From UBA1067 sp050874585 (GTDB lineage Bacteria; Verrucomicrobiota; Kiritimatiellia; RFP12; UBA1067): a DNA stretch of 20,216 nucleotides. The notes below the pieces were generated by a model. The model saw nothing but the letters and a program-made list of their open reading frames with translations, did not search any database and had not been told where the DNA came from. Of this stretch, positions 7,279 to 15,267 are shown piece by piece. The stretch's first letter is position 1. The number at the start of each line of letters is the position of its first letter. The stretch covers positions 1-20,216 of the forward strand of contig JBNMKZ010000051.1 of the NCBI GenBank assembly GCA_050874585.1. Reading direction: 5' to 3'. The translations under genes and the position numbers were made by a program.

Positions 7279-7287
7279 TGCTATAAT
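7279..7287 (+). promoter_or_regulatory. Extended -10 promoter element of hisS
   Basis: TGC followed by TATAAT (7282-7287), preceded by a T-run, lies 25 nt before the hisS start. No convincing -35 is seen 16-18 bp upstream, so it probably works as an extended -10 promoter. Confidence 0.55.
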
Positions 7288-7312
7288 ATTGGAAGAAGAC
7301 GAAGGAGTATAC

Positions 7313-8542
7313 ATGTCGGATAAGATTAGTTTTGAACCGCCGCGTGGTATGCGGGATTTCTATCCCGAGGACATGGTTTGGCGCAACAAGGTGTTTGATG
7401 CATTCCGTGCGGCCGGCGAGGCGGCCGGTTTTGAGCCGTACGATGCGTGCGTGGTCGAGAGCTATGAGTTGCTGGCCCGTAAAGCCGGCGAGGAAGTCGG
7501 CGAGCAGATTTACCACTTTCTCGACAAGTCCGAGCGTCACCTCGCCCTCCGTGCCGAGATGACGCCGACGCTGGCGCGAATGGTCGCCCAGCGTCAGTAT
7601 GAGCTCGCCTTCCCGCTGAAGTGGACGACGATTGCGCAGTGCTTTCGCTATGAGCGCATGACGAAGGGCCGCAAGCGCGAACACTACCAGTGGAATGTCG
7701 ACATCATCGGCGAGGAGTCTGTCCTGGCCGAGGTCGAGGTCATTGGCGCGGCCTGCGATGCCCTGCGCCGCATGGGATTGACGCCTGCCGATTTCAAGGT
7801 GCATGTTTCGTCCCGCAAGTTCCTGGGCGAACTGCTTGAAAGGAGCGGCATTGCCGCCGAGAAGCATGCGCAGGTCTTCCTTGCGCTTGACAAGCGCGGC
7901 AAGATGCCGGACGAGGAGATCGCCGCCATGTTGCGCGAGGGCGGTCTTTCGGAGACGGATGTGGCGGCGACGTTCGCCATTATGGACACGAAGTCCTACG
8001 AGGACTGTCCAGAACTGAAGGAACTTTTCCGGCTGGCGCAGATTGCGGGCTTTGCCGATTGTCTTGAATTTGACATCTCGGTCATCCGGGGGCTCAGTTA
8101 CTACACGGGTATCGTGTTCGAATGCTTTGACACGAAGGGCGAATTCCGTGCCATCTTCGGCGGCGGGCGTTACGACAATTTGCTGACGACGATTGGCGGT
8201 GACCCCGCGACGGCCGTTGGCCTTGGGTTCGGCGACGTGGTCGTGACGGAACTCCTGAAGGCGCGGCTCGGGGCGGACGCGGCGAAGGCGAAGAAGGGCA
8301 TTGCCGTCGGATTCATGTTCCCCGAGCAGCGTGATGCGGCCGTGAAACTCGCGGCGAAATTGCGCGGAGAGGGCGCGAGTGTCAATCTTTCGCTTCGCAA
8401 CCAGAAGCCGAAGAAGTTCTTCTCGCATGCCGATTCGTGCGGCGCGGCAAAGGCCGTCTTTCTGGGGCCGGATGATGTGGCGAAAGGCGTAGCCCGCCTA
8501 AAGGATATGACGACACGCGAGGAGACGGAGGTATGCCTCTGA
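7313..8542 (+). CDS. hisS: Histidyl-tRNA synthetase
   Basis: Charges tRNA-His with histidine in the cytoplasm. The 409-residue product carries class II motif 1 near PPRGMRDFYP (9-18), motif 2 with FRYERMTKGRKREHYQWNVD (111-130), the histidine-specific RGLSYYTGIVFE (259-270), and motif 3 GGGRYDNL...AVGLGFGD (283-308). A short anticodon-binding domain completes it. All catalytic arginines are present, so it is a true synthetase and not the HisZ regulator. ATG 7313 has GAAGGAG at the right distance. Motif 2 in this form resembles the HisRS subgroup closer to eukaryotic enzymes. The next gene overlaps its end by 10 nt. Confidence 0.96.
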   Translation: MSDKISFEPPRGMRDFYPEDMVWRNKVFDAFRAAGEAAGFEPYDACVVESYELLARKAGEEVGEQIYHFLDKSERHLALRAEMTPTLARMVAQRQYELAFPLKWTTIAQCFRYERMTKGRKREHYQWNVDIIGEESVLAEVEVIGAACDALRRMGLTPADFKVHVSSRKFLGELLERSGIAAEKHAQVFLALDKRGKMPDEEIAAMLREGGLSETDVAATFAIMDTKSYEDCPELKELFRLAQIAGFADCLEFDISVIRGLSYYTGIVFECFDTKGEFRAIFGGGRYDNLLTTIGGDPATAVGLGFGDVVVTELLKARLGADAAKAKKGIAVGFMFPEQRDAAVKLAAKLRGEGASVNLSLRNQKPKKFFSHADSCGAAKAVFLGPDDVAKGVARLKDMTTREETEVCL

Positions 8543-9036
8543 GACCCGAAATCGCAGAACTGTACTCCCGCCATGCAAAAGTGCATAGCGGGCTTGACAT
8601 CGGTTTTGCGGATGGAGGGCTTTCGTCATCCCTTCGGGAGACGTGTGGCGGAACCTGGATGACCGTTGAGGCGACGGCGGATGATGTCAGTCGTGTGCGC
8701 ACGGTTCTGCCTGCCGAGAGCGTCCTCAGCATGGGTGCGGCTGACGAACTCCCCTTCGAGGATGCGCAGTTTGAGGTTGTCGTCCTGAACGGAAGGCTCA
8801 TCTCGGCGGAACTTGTGCGCGAGATTCACCGCGTTCTTAAGCCAGCGGGTGACCTCTTCTTTACCGTCCGCGAGGATTCGGCCGGGAAGGACGGCTACAG
8901 TGCGCCGTTACTCTACAGGATGTTCCTGCGCAATGGCTTCGATGTGACGGCACTGCGCCGTTCGCCCTGGTGGCATTTCGTTCGCCGCGGGCGGACCTTG
9001 ACGCTCTGCGCACGGAGAAAGGCCTGGCGAAAATGA
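8533..9036 (+). CDS. Small class I SAM-dependent methyltransferase-like protein
   Basis: Likely binds S-adenosylmethionine; the substrate is unknown. In 167 residues it shows a motif I-like LDIGFADGG (about 21-29), an acidic turn, and a motif IV-like stretch LPFEDAQFEVVVLNG, followed by a strand and helix resembling a Methyltransf_11 domain (REIHRVLKPAGDLFFTVRE). It is shorter than typical methyltransferases and motif I is degenerate, so activity is not certain. The ATG has GGAGG just upstream and overlaps hisS by 10 nt. Its stop overlaps the next start as ATGA. Confidence 0.7.
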   Translation: MPLRPEIAELYSRHAKVHSGLDIGFADGGLSSSLRETCGGTWMTVEATADDVSRVRTVLPAESVLSMGAADELPFEDAQFEVVVLNGRLISAELVREIHRVLKPAGDLFFTVREDSAGKDGYSAPLLYRMFLRNGFDVTALRRSPWWHFVRRGRTLTLCARRKAWRK

Positions 9037-10022
9037 GAAAACTTCTGCTGGCCATCCTTTTGGTTTCCGCGTTCTCTCAACTTCTCGCCGGAAGCGCGGA
9101 TGCCCTGGAACGCCTGCTCAATCTGCGCACGGCGCAGAGTCCACGCGCCTACGCCGAGGCGGTTGAGACGGTGCGACGCGAAGCTGAGGCGGGTGGTGTT
9201 CTTCAGCAGTACGTCCTTGCCCTCGTCTCTCAAGATGCACAGGCCCCAAAGTCAGCGCACCTGAGCGAGAAGACGCGTCAGCAGTATTTGGATCGGAATC
9301 GGCCGCGCATCCGCAAATTGGCGGAGACGAAGGACAACGCCCTTGCCTGGTATCTGCTGTCGATGGAAAAGAACGACCTCGAACTGTTGCGCCGGGCGGT
9401 CGCTGGCGGAAATGTGCAGGCCCTGAATGCATGGGGTACGTTGACCTTCGCGAAGGCGATGAATGACCCGACCCTGCGGATGGATACGAACGCGTTTGCC
9501 AAGACGATGCGTGAGGGCTTTCGTTGCTTTCGCCGTGCGGCGGCGAAATCCGACGCGAACGGACTGTGCAATCTCGGAACCTGCTACCTGCAGGGATTGG
9601 GGTGCGAACGAAACGCCGCGTTGGCGCTCGGGGCCTTTCGTGCGGCGGCGGAAGCCGGGCACACGGAGGCGATGAACAATGTGGGCGGGCTCTATCGGGA
9701 TGGTGTAGGGACGGTGAAGAGTCCGGCGAAGGCGGCGCGGTGGTTTGCGAAGAGTGCCGAGATGGGCAATTCCTACGGGCAGCTGAACCTTGCGCTTGCG
9801 CTCCTGCGCGGTGATGGCGAGTCGAGGAATGAGTCGCGGGCGGTGGAACTCCTGAAGGCTTCGGCCGCCCAGGGGAACTCGGAGGCGATGGAGTGTCTCG
9901 CCGCCTGCTTTGAGCAGGGGGCGGGCGTGACGAAGAGTTCGGCGGAGGCCCTTGTCTGGCGGATGAAGGCGCGTGCGGCGCGAGGAGACGAAAATGCTGC
10001 GCGATGGCTTGAAACGAGGTGA
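9033..10022 (+). CDS. Secreted Sel1-repeat protein
   Basis: Probable periplasmic or surface scaffold protein; exact role unknown. The 329-residue product starts with a signal peptide (MRKLLLAILLVSAFSQLLAG, cleavage near the ADA at 22-24). It ends with four clear Sel1-like repeats of about 36 residues (175-319), each with the A..LG..Y..G.G......A..WF..AA..G pattern. A fifth, interrupted repeat is at about 135-174. ATG 9033 is chosen because the signal peptide starts there and it overlaps the methyltransferase stop as ATGA; a longer frame from 8970 would bury the signal peptide. Sel1 proteins usually mediate protein contacts in signalling or envelope complexes. Confidence 0.85.
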   Translation: MRKLLLAILLVSAFSQLLAGSADALERLLNLRTAQSPRAYAEAVETVRREAEAGGVLQQYVLALVSQDAQAPKSAHLSEKTRQQYLDRNRPRIRKLAETKDNALAWYLLSMEKNDLELLRRAVAGGNVQALNAWGTLTFAKAMNDPTLRMDTNAFAKTMREGFRCFRRAAAKSDANGLCNLGTCYLQGLGCERNAALALGAFRAAAEAGHTEAMNNVGGLYRDGVGTVKSPAKAARWFAKSAEMGNSYGQLNLALALLRGDGESRNESRAVELLKASAAQGNSEAMECLAACFEQGAGVTKSSAEALVWRMKARAARGDENAARWLETR

Positions 10023-10025
10023 TTT

Positions 10026-10799
10026 ATGAGAATTCTGATGATTGGCGATGTGGTTGGTTCTCCCGGGCGGACGATTCTGGCGCGTGAACTGCCAAACCTC
10101 AAGGCAAAGTACGGCGTTCATGCGACCATCGTGAACGCTGAGAACTGTATGCACGGGTCGGGTCTGACGGCCGAGTATGCCAAGCTTGTCTTTGACGCGG
10201 GGGCGGATGCGATTACGCTCGGTGACCACACATGGGGCCAGCGCGACTTCGCCGCGCAGATTGATTCGTTGGATCGTGTCGTGCGGCCCGTCAACTACGC
10301 GCCCGAATGCCCTGGAAAAGGCTGGTGCCTCGTGACGATGCCGACTTTCCGTTTCATCGTGGCGAATGTCCAGGGGCGTGTCTTCATGCAGCCGGTGGAC
10401 TGTCCGTTCAAGGGATTGGACCGGGCTTTGGCGGAGATGCCGAAGGACGTGCCCGTTTTTGTCGATTTCCATGCTGAGGCGACGAGTGAGAAGGTGACGT
10501 TCGCCTATTATTTCGACGGGAGGGTCACCGCCGTCGTCGGGACGCATACGCATGTTCAGACTTCGGACGCACGGATTCTTCCGAAAGGGACGGCGTTCAT
10601 CACCGATTTGGGCATGACCGGCCCCTACATCAGTTCGATCGGACGGGATCTCCAGCCCGTGACGCGGAAGTTCCTGACGGGGATGCCGGGACGGTTTGAG
10701 GTCGCGGACGGTCCTTGCGTAATTGAGGGCGCCGTCATTGAGTTCGACCCGAAGACGAAGGTTGCCCAGGATATCTTCCCCGTGCGAATTCGTGAATAA
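10026..10799 (+). CDS. ymdB: YmdB-family metallophosphoesterase
   Basis: Family members (YmdB, TIGR00282) are dimetal phosphodiesterases acting on 2',3'-cyclic nucleotides, in Bacillus linked to RNA turnover and biofilm choice. The 257-residue length fits. Metal-site residues visible are D8 in IGDVVG, E39 and N40 in NAEN, H68 in GDHTW, H149 in DFHAEAT, and H174 and H176 in GTHTH. The usual GNH motif reads GDH here (D67). The start has a strong GAGGTGA ribosome site and lies 3 nt after the Sel1 gene, so it is probably co-transcribed with hisS. Family sure; in vivo substrate inferred. Confidence 0.92.
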   Translation: MRILMIGDVVGSPGRTILARELPNLKAKYGVHATIVNAENCMHGSGLTAEYAKLVFDAGADAITLGDHTWGQRDFAAQIDSLDRVVRPVNYAPECPGKGWCLVTMPTFRFIVANVQGRVFMQPVDCPFKGLDRALAEMPKDVPVFVDFHAEATSEKVTFAYYFDGRVTAVVGTHTHVQTSDARILPKGTAFITDLGMTGPYISSIGRDLQPVTRKFLTGMPGRFEVADGPCVIEGAVIEFDPKTKVAQDIFPVRIRE

Positions 10800-10824
10800 T
10801 CCAACCCCCACGGCGGTCAATTTT

Positions 10825-10833
10825 TGGTATACT
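10825..10833 (+). promoter_or_regulatory. Extended -10 promoter element of the potD-like gene
   Basis: TGG plus TATACT (10828-10833) behind a T-run, 52 nt before the ATG of the lipoprotein. No clear -35 is visible. It separates this gene from the hisS transcript. Confidence 0.55.
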
Positions 10834-10885
10834 TTCCTGCGCCGTTTGGCGGATGGTCAGTTGGCTTAAAGAAAAGGATGCGAAA

Positions 10886-12058
10886 ATGAATATCAGTCAG
10901 AAAGTGAACTCATTCGCGGCAGTTCTCGCCGTTTCGGCTTGTGTCGTTGGTTGCTCGCAGGGTGAGCAGGACGAAGGCGTCGATTTGACGGCCCAGGCAC
11001 TGGCCGCCGCCGAGGCGAGTGGGTATCAGGCCCCGAAGGAGGGAGCGGACGGTGGGGCACTCCACATTTATACCTGGTGCGACTACATTGCCCCCAGCGT
11101 CCTGACAAGTTTCGAACGGGCGCTTGGCGTGAAGGTCGTCGTGGACACGTTTGACTCCAACGAGGCCATGTATGCGAAGCTCAAGGCGGGCGGCACCGGC
11201 TACGACATCATCATGCCGAGTTCGTACCAGATTGAGTCCATGGCCCGCGAGGGAATGATTGACGAACTGGACCACACGAAACTGCCGAACGTGCGGAAGA
11301 ACTTCGACCCCTCGTTTGCGCGGCAGATTCTTGACCCGACCTTCAAGTACAATGTGCCGTATGCCGTGACCTATACGGGCTTCGCCTACGCGAAGGACCG
11401 CATCCCGGAGGGGGTCGATGTGAATACCTGGGCGATTCTTGGCAATTCGGCCCTGCGGGGACGGATTTCCCTGCTGGACGACATCCGCGAGGTGATTGGC
11501 GGAGCCTTGATGTATCTTGGCTATTCCATCAACTCGACGAATCCGCGTGAAATCGACGCGGCGGTCGAGCAGGTGCTCAAGTGGCGGGCGAACATCCGCA
11601 AGTTCGACAGCGAGAGCTACAAGACGGAAGTTCCCGGTGGCGCGACCTATCTGGGGCATGGCTACTCGACGGATACGACGCAGGTCATCGTGGGGGATGA
11701 CGAGGCGGGCGCACCGGCGCGTGACGACATTGGCTTCGCACTCCCGAAGGAAGGCTTCACGATTGCCTTTGACGAGATGGTCGTCGCTTCGGACGCCAAG
11801 CGCAAGGATCTCGCATACGCGTTCATCAACTACATTTACGATGGCGAGGTCGCGGCGGCCAACATGGACTACATTTGCGGACCGAATCCTGTCAAGCCCG
11901 GCATCGAGCTGCTCGATCCCGACTATCGCAAGCTTATCATTCTGACGGACGAACAGCTTGAGAAGGGCCAGGTTCTCGGCGGATTTGCCGACAAACCGGA
12001 GGTTCTTGAACTTTACAACAAGGCGTGGGATCGAATCAAGGCGACGGAAGCCCGGTAA
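10886..12058 (+). CDS. potD: Spermidine/putrescine-binding lipoprotein (PotD/PotF-like)
   Basis: Periplasmic solute-binding protein for a polyamine ABC importer. The 390-residue product has a lipoprotein signal peptide with lipobox VVGC (Cys23), a linker, then a type 2 periplasmic binding fold. PotD-like stretches include LHIYTWCDYIAP near the start of the fold, GTGYDIIMPSSYQIESM, VPYAVTYTGFAY and the late FDEMVVASDAKRKDLAYAFINY. ATG 10886 is chosen because the signal peptide begins there and AAGGA lies upstream; an ATG at 10853 would mask it. No potA, potB or potC is nearby, so its transporter must be encoded elsewhere or it is an orphan sensor. Confidence 0.88.
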   Translation: MNISQKVNSFAAVLAVSACVVGCSQGEQDEGVDLTAQALAAAEASGYQAPKEGADGGALHIYTWCDYIAPSVLTSFERALGVKVVVDTFDSNEAMYAKLKAGGTGYDIIMPSSYQIESMAREGMIDELDHTKLPNVRKNFDPSFARQILDPTFKYNVPYAVTYTGFAYAKDRIPEGVDVNTWAILGNSALRGRISLLDDIREVIGGALMYLGYSINSTNPREIDAAVEQVLKWRANIRKFDSESYKTEVPGGATYLGHGYSTDTTQVIVGDDEAGAPARDDIGFALPKEGFTIAFDEMVVASDAKRKDLAYAFINYIYDGEVAAANMDYICGPNPVKPGIELLDPDYRKLIILTDEQLEKGQVLGGFADKPEVLELYNKAWDRIKATEAR

Positions 12059-12079
12059 TGAGCGGCTGGAAGTTGGATG

Positions 12080-12088
12080 TGGTATAAT
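12080..12088 (+). promoter_or_regulatory. Extended -10 promoter element of the 651-residue protein gene
   Basis: TGG plus TATAAT (12083-12088). The start codon follows 6 nt later, so transcription would begin at or next to the ATG. There is no ribosome site and no clear -35. Confidence 0.6.
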
Positions 12089-12094
12089 ATGGGC

Positions 12095-14050
12095 ATGAAA
12101 ATTCTCGGCGAGAAAATATTCGCGAAAGGTGCGGACGGCAAGCCGTTGAGCCGCATCGGCACGATGTTCCTCAAGACCCCGGGCCTCGTCACCCGCCGGG
12201 GAGTCCACGCCATGCAGCGCATGATGTGGCTTGACGAACTCAATACGGAGCGGGCGGCGGCTGGGTTGCCGCACATGACCCCTCTTGAGGAAGAGGAGGA
12301 ACTCGCGCTTTCGGTTGACCTGATCTTTACCGATGATTCGGTCCTGATTCGTCCCGACCCCGATCGCATGGATCTTGCGCTTCGGGCGGATGAGGAACTT
12401 CAGAAGATGGTGTCCAAGCGCCAGATTCGTTATCTGAACACGAGTTCGGCGAAGGTCCGCTCGGCACTTTGCGGGCGGGGCGAGAACTGGCGCATGACGC
12501 GCCATCCGATATCGCAGGACGACATGGCGGAACTGATTGAACACTCGAAGGTTCCGATCTGTGAGCGGCCCATCTACTACTACAACCGGGCGACGGGTAC
12601 GCGGTTCATCACGGCCAGCGGATACGGCGAAATCTCAAAGCTCGACAACGCCGCGTTCCGTCGGCAGGTCAAGGAGATCGTCGATGGCATGAACAAGCGC
12701 AACCGCTTGGGACAGCCGGAGGTCGATCTCTTTCCCTCGACGACGCCAATTGACATTCGTCAGGCCATGAAGCGTCTGCCGGTCGCGACCCTGTCGGATG
12801 AGGAGCTGCGCAAGGCGTTTGACGGAGTGGAACTCGACTGGCGAATGTCGCTTCCGGCGGAGTTGCGTGACGAGACGGTGAAGAACTTCGAGTGGCGCAA
12901 TGCCATGTGCCATACGATTACGCGTCAGCCGAACGAGACGGCGGCGGAAGAGCAGGAACTGATCAACGGCATCGCACCCGAGTTCTATCGTCAGATTGAG
13001 TGGTTGCCCGGTGCGCGGATTGACCGTGGCGAAGTCATCTTTGATACCATTTACGATGAAGCGGCGCGGACGCAGGATCCTGACCTTCTGGCGCTTTGCG
13101 ACATCCGCGTCAAGTCGTTGATTTTTAATCTCACGCGTCTTTTCGGGTCGCTTGACTTCATCAATGTGGGGCGCATCGCCCATTCGTTGGCGCGGCATCC
13201 CGTTGAGGGCAATCGTCGGGGTAGCGTGTACATCGTCCAGTACCGTGAAACGGGGGCGACGACACCGAAGGTGATGATGATTCGCTTCCAGAAATGGGGT
13301 GTGGCGGAGCGGCTTGACGAGGGTAAGGACCTGTTGCAGGCCATGCTTGAGTCGGACGAGTATTCGGACTACATCCTTGACCGTCGCCTGATGTGCCGCC
13401 AGTTGGGCATGAACCTCCCCATGCGGATTGGCTACGGGCATTTCACCGAAAAGTATCGCGGTCGGAACCAATACAATGGCGTGGCCGTGCGCACGGCCTA
13501 TTTCGTCCGGCCCTATGTGCTGGGGGATGCTTCCGACAAGATTCTTCCGTCCAAGTTCAGGAATCCGGCGTTTGCCCTGAAGTTCGCAAAACTGATTGGC
13601 GAGGCCGCTGCCGTTGACCTCATCGTCGGGCGGTGCTCCTCGGTGACGCACGAGATTCTCTTCGACCGCAATTATGAGGTCGTTCAGATGGGTGCGGACG
13701 GTCTGCCGGTGTCGGTGGCGGTGACCGATCACGCCGGAAGCTTTACGAACTACGCGCAGGAACTTGAGGAATATGTCTCGGCCTATGCGGAAGTCGTGCG
13801 TCGGCGGAAGGCGTTCGTCACCGATTATGCCGCGTTCCGTGATGCGTATGTCGAGGCCTTTGCGGCGCGTGTCGCTTCAATTCAGCAGGCCTATCGCGAT
13901 CGGAAGCCGGCCTTTGATGGGCTTTTCAAGGATCGGCCGTTTGACACGAACGGGTCGGGTGCCTACCGCTGGTCGCGTGCGCTTGCACGACTTGACCGGG
14001 CGGATGCCGATCGGCTCAAACAGATTCTTTGCGAGGCCATCGGGTGCTGA
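12095..14050 (+). CDS. Large protein of unknown function, possible divergent kinase-like fold
   Basis: Not recognised as a named family. The 651-residue product is soluble, rich in charged residues, with no signal peptide or membrane segment. The N-terminal 350 residues are mainly helical in character. The C-terminal half reads like a strongly diverged protein-kinase-type fold: GSVYIVQY strands, a lysine or arginine strand (KVMMIRFQK), a helix with acidic residues, a hinge-like AYFVRPYVLG, a loop HEILFDRNYEVV and a DFG-like VTDHAGSF. These are my reading only, and canonical kinase residues are not all identifiable. Start: ATG 12095, with ATG 12089 in frame; both lie within a few bases of the promoter, so the mRNA is effectively leaderless. 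Its end overlaps the next gene. Confidence 0.8.
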   Translation: MKILGEKIFAKGADGKPLSRIGTMFLKTPGLVTRRGVHAMQRMMWLDELNTERAAAGLPHMTPLEEEEELALSVDLIFTDDSVLIRPDPDRMDLALRADEELQKMVSKRQIRYLNTSSAKVRSALCGRGENWRMTRHPISQDDMAELIEHSKVPICERPIYYYNRATGTRFITASGYGEISKLDNAAFRRQVKEIVDGMNKRNRLGQPEVDLFPSTTPIDIRQAMKRLPVATLSDEELRKAFDGVELDWRMSLPAELRDETVKNFEWRNAMCHTITRQPNETAAEEQELINGIAPEFYRQIEWLPGARIDRGEVIFDTIYDEAARTQDPDLLALCDIRVKSLIFNLTRLFGSLDFINVGRIAHSLARHPVEGNRRGSVYIVQYRETGATTPKVMMIRFQKWGVAERLDEGKDLLQAMLESDEYSDYILDRRLMCRQLGMNLPMRIGYGHFTEKYRGRNQYNGVAVRTAYFVRPYVLGDASDKILPSKFRNPAFALKFAKLIGEAAAVDLIVGRCSSVTHEILFDRNYEVVQMGADGLPVSVAVTDHAGSFTNYAQELEEYVSAYAEVVRRRKAFVTDYAAFRDAYVEAFAARVASIQQAYRDRKPAFDGLFKDRPFDTNGSGAYRWSRALARLDRADADRLKQILCEAIGC

Positions 14051-14976
14051 AGTACACGCTCAGTCGTCTTTGGCAGGTCGTGCCGACGACGTTGGGAGTT
14101 TTGCTCCTGACGTTCCTGCTCTTCAATGTCGTCGGTGGTTCGCCGGCGGAGGTCATTCTCGGCAAAAACGCCACGAAGGAGTCCATCGCCGCCTTCAATC
14201 ACAAGTGGGGGTACGACAAGCCGCTCGTTTGGTCGACCGATAGTCAGTTCGTGAACTTCGTCGGCAGTCTCATGAAGGGCGACCTCGGCTATTCGATTGA
14301 GATGAATGAGCCGGTGAAGGATGTGCTGAAGCGGGGCGTTGGGCCGACGCTTTCCTTGACGGTGCCGATTCTTGTCGGCGGAACGGTTGTCGCCCTCATG
14401 CTGGCGATGCTTTCCGCCGCGTATCGGGGGCGGACCGTTGATCGGGCGATTCTTCTGGGGTCGACAATCCTCATGAGCGTCAACTATGTCGTGTGGGTTT
14501 TGGCGGGACAGTTCCTGCTATCGTTCAAGGCGGGGCTTTTCCCGACCTGGGGATATGGTGGCGTGTCGTACCTGTTGCTACCGGTCTTTATCGGAATCGT
14601 CTCCTCGTTGGGAACGGACGTTCGCTTCTTCCGGACGGCGATTCTCGACGAGGTCTATCGTCCGTATGTCTTGACGGCGCGGTCGAAGGGGCTTTCGAAA
14701 ACGGCGATTATGGTTCGTCATGTCCTTCCGAATGCGCTCATCCCGATTGTCACTTACGTGTCCCTGTCGATTCCATGGCTGTTCACCGGGTCGTTGCTGC
14801 TGGAGAGTTTCTTTGGAATCCCCGGGCTTGGCAGTGTGTCGATCAATGCGATTCACTCGGCGGATATGGCGGTCGTTCGGGCGGTGGTCGTGCTTGGTGC
14901 GCTGATTTACCAGTTCGTCAACTTGGCGACGGACCTTCTTTACGCGGCGCTCGATCCCCGCGTTCGCTTCTCATGA
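14044..14976 (+). CDS. ABC transporter permease of the DppB/OppB (peptide/nickel) type
   Basis: Inner membrane permease, probably for peptides or similar solutes. The 310-residue product has six expected membrane segments and family features: an N-terminal LSRLWQVVPTTLGVLLLTF span, GDLGYSI before the first periplasmic loop ends, the EAA loop ARSKGLSKTAIMVRHVLPNALIPIV, and a GSLLLESFFGIPGLG segment. GTG 14044 is preferred, overlapping the previous stop and preceded by GCGAGG; TTG 14029 is an alternative. Full length. No DppC partner, ATPases or binding protein lie beside it, so it is an orphan here. Coupling to the unknown upstream protein is by overlap only. Confidence 0.88.
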   Translation: MLKYTLSRLWQVVPTTLGVLLLTFLLFNVVGGSPAEVILGKNATKESIAAFNHKWGYDKPLVWSTDSQFVNFVGSLMKGDLGYSIEMNEPVKDVLKRGVGPTLSLTVPILVGGTVVALMLAMLSAAYRGRTVDRAILLGSTILMSVNYVVWVLAGQFLLSFKAGLFPTWGYGGVSYLLLPVFIGIVSSLGTDVRFFRTAILDEVYRPYVLTARSKGLSKTAIMVRHVLPNALIPIVTYVSLSIPWLFTGSLLLESFFGIPGLGSVSINAIHSADMAVVRAVVVLGALIYQFVNLATDLLYAALDPRVRFS

Positions 14977-14989
14977 GCGAGAGTGATAC

Positions 14990-15018
14990 TTGATTTTGTC
15001 GTCCATTTTCGGTATATT
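14990..15018 (+). promoter_or_regulatory. tatA promoter (TTGATT, 17 bp, TATATT)
   Basis: A -35 box TTGATT (14990-14995) and a -10 box TATATT (15013-15018) are spaced 17 bp, in the short gap after the permease. The tatA start follows 36 nt later. This one has CGG rather than TGN before the -10. Confidence 0.65.
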
Positions 15019-15054
15019 ATCCACAACAAACTAAAGAAAAGGAACAAAGAAGAG

Positions 15055-15267
15055 ATGAGACCAGGAATTTGGCAGGTGTTGATTGTCGTGATTTTGATAG
15101 CCGTTCTTTTCGGTGCGAAGAAGATTCCCGAATTGGCGCGTTCGCTGGGCAAGGCGAAGGGCGAGTTCAAGAAGGGTCTGATTGAGGGCGAAAAGGCGGA
15201 GACGGAGGCCGAGAAGCGCAAGGAAGACGATGGTCCCGTGAAGGAGTTGGCCGACGCGGCAAAATGA
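15055..15267 (+). CDS. tatA: Twin-arginine translocase subunit TatA
   Basis: Forms the size-adapting pore or membrane-thinning assembly that exports folded proteins with a twin-arginine signal. The 70-residue product is typical: one N-terminal membrane helix (about 5-20), the conserved FG at 19-20, an amphipathic helix starting KKIPELARSLGKAKGEFKKG, then a charged flexible tail. ATG 15055 has a purine-rich AAGGAA upstream. It could equally be called TatA/E; TatB is less likely as it is short. No tatB or tatC is adjacent. Its stop overlaps uvrC as ATGA. Confidence 0.92.
   Translation: MRPGIWQVLIVVILIAVLFGAKKIPELARSLGKAKGEFKKGLIEGEKAETEAEKRKEDDGPVKELADAAK

Noticed and set aside
9252..10820. 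Long - strand open frame opposite the Sel1 and ymdB genes
   Set aside because: Composition is typical of an antisense shadow (Arg/His-rich), it spans two genuine genes, and no ribosome site or domain is seen.
10910..12544. Long - strand open frame opposite potD and the 651-residue gene
   Set aside because: Same reasons: Arg/His/Leu-rich, no motif, and both + strand genes are well supported or have promoters.
15055..15267. tatA as tatB
   Set aside because: Only 70 residues, with the FG and amphipathic helix of TatA and no long TatB-type helix.
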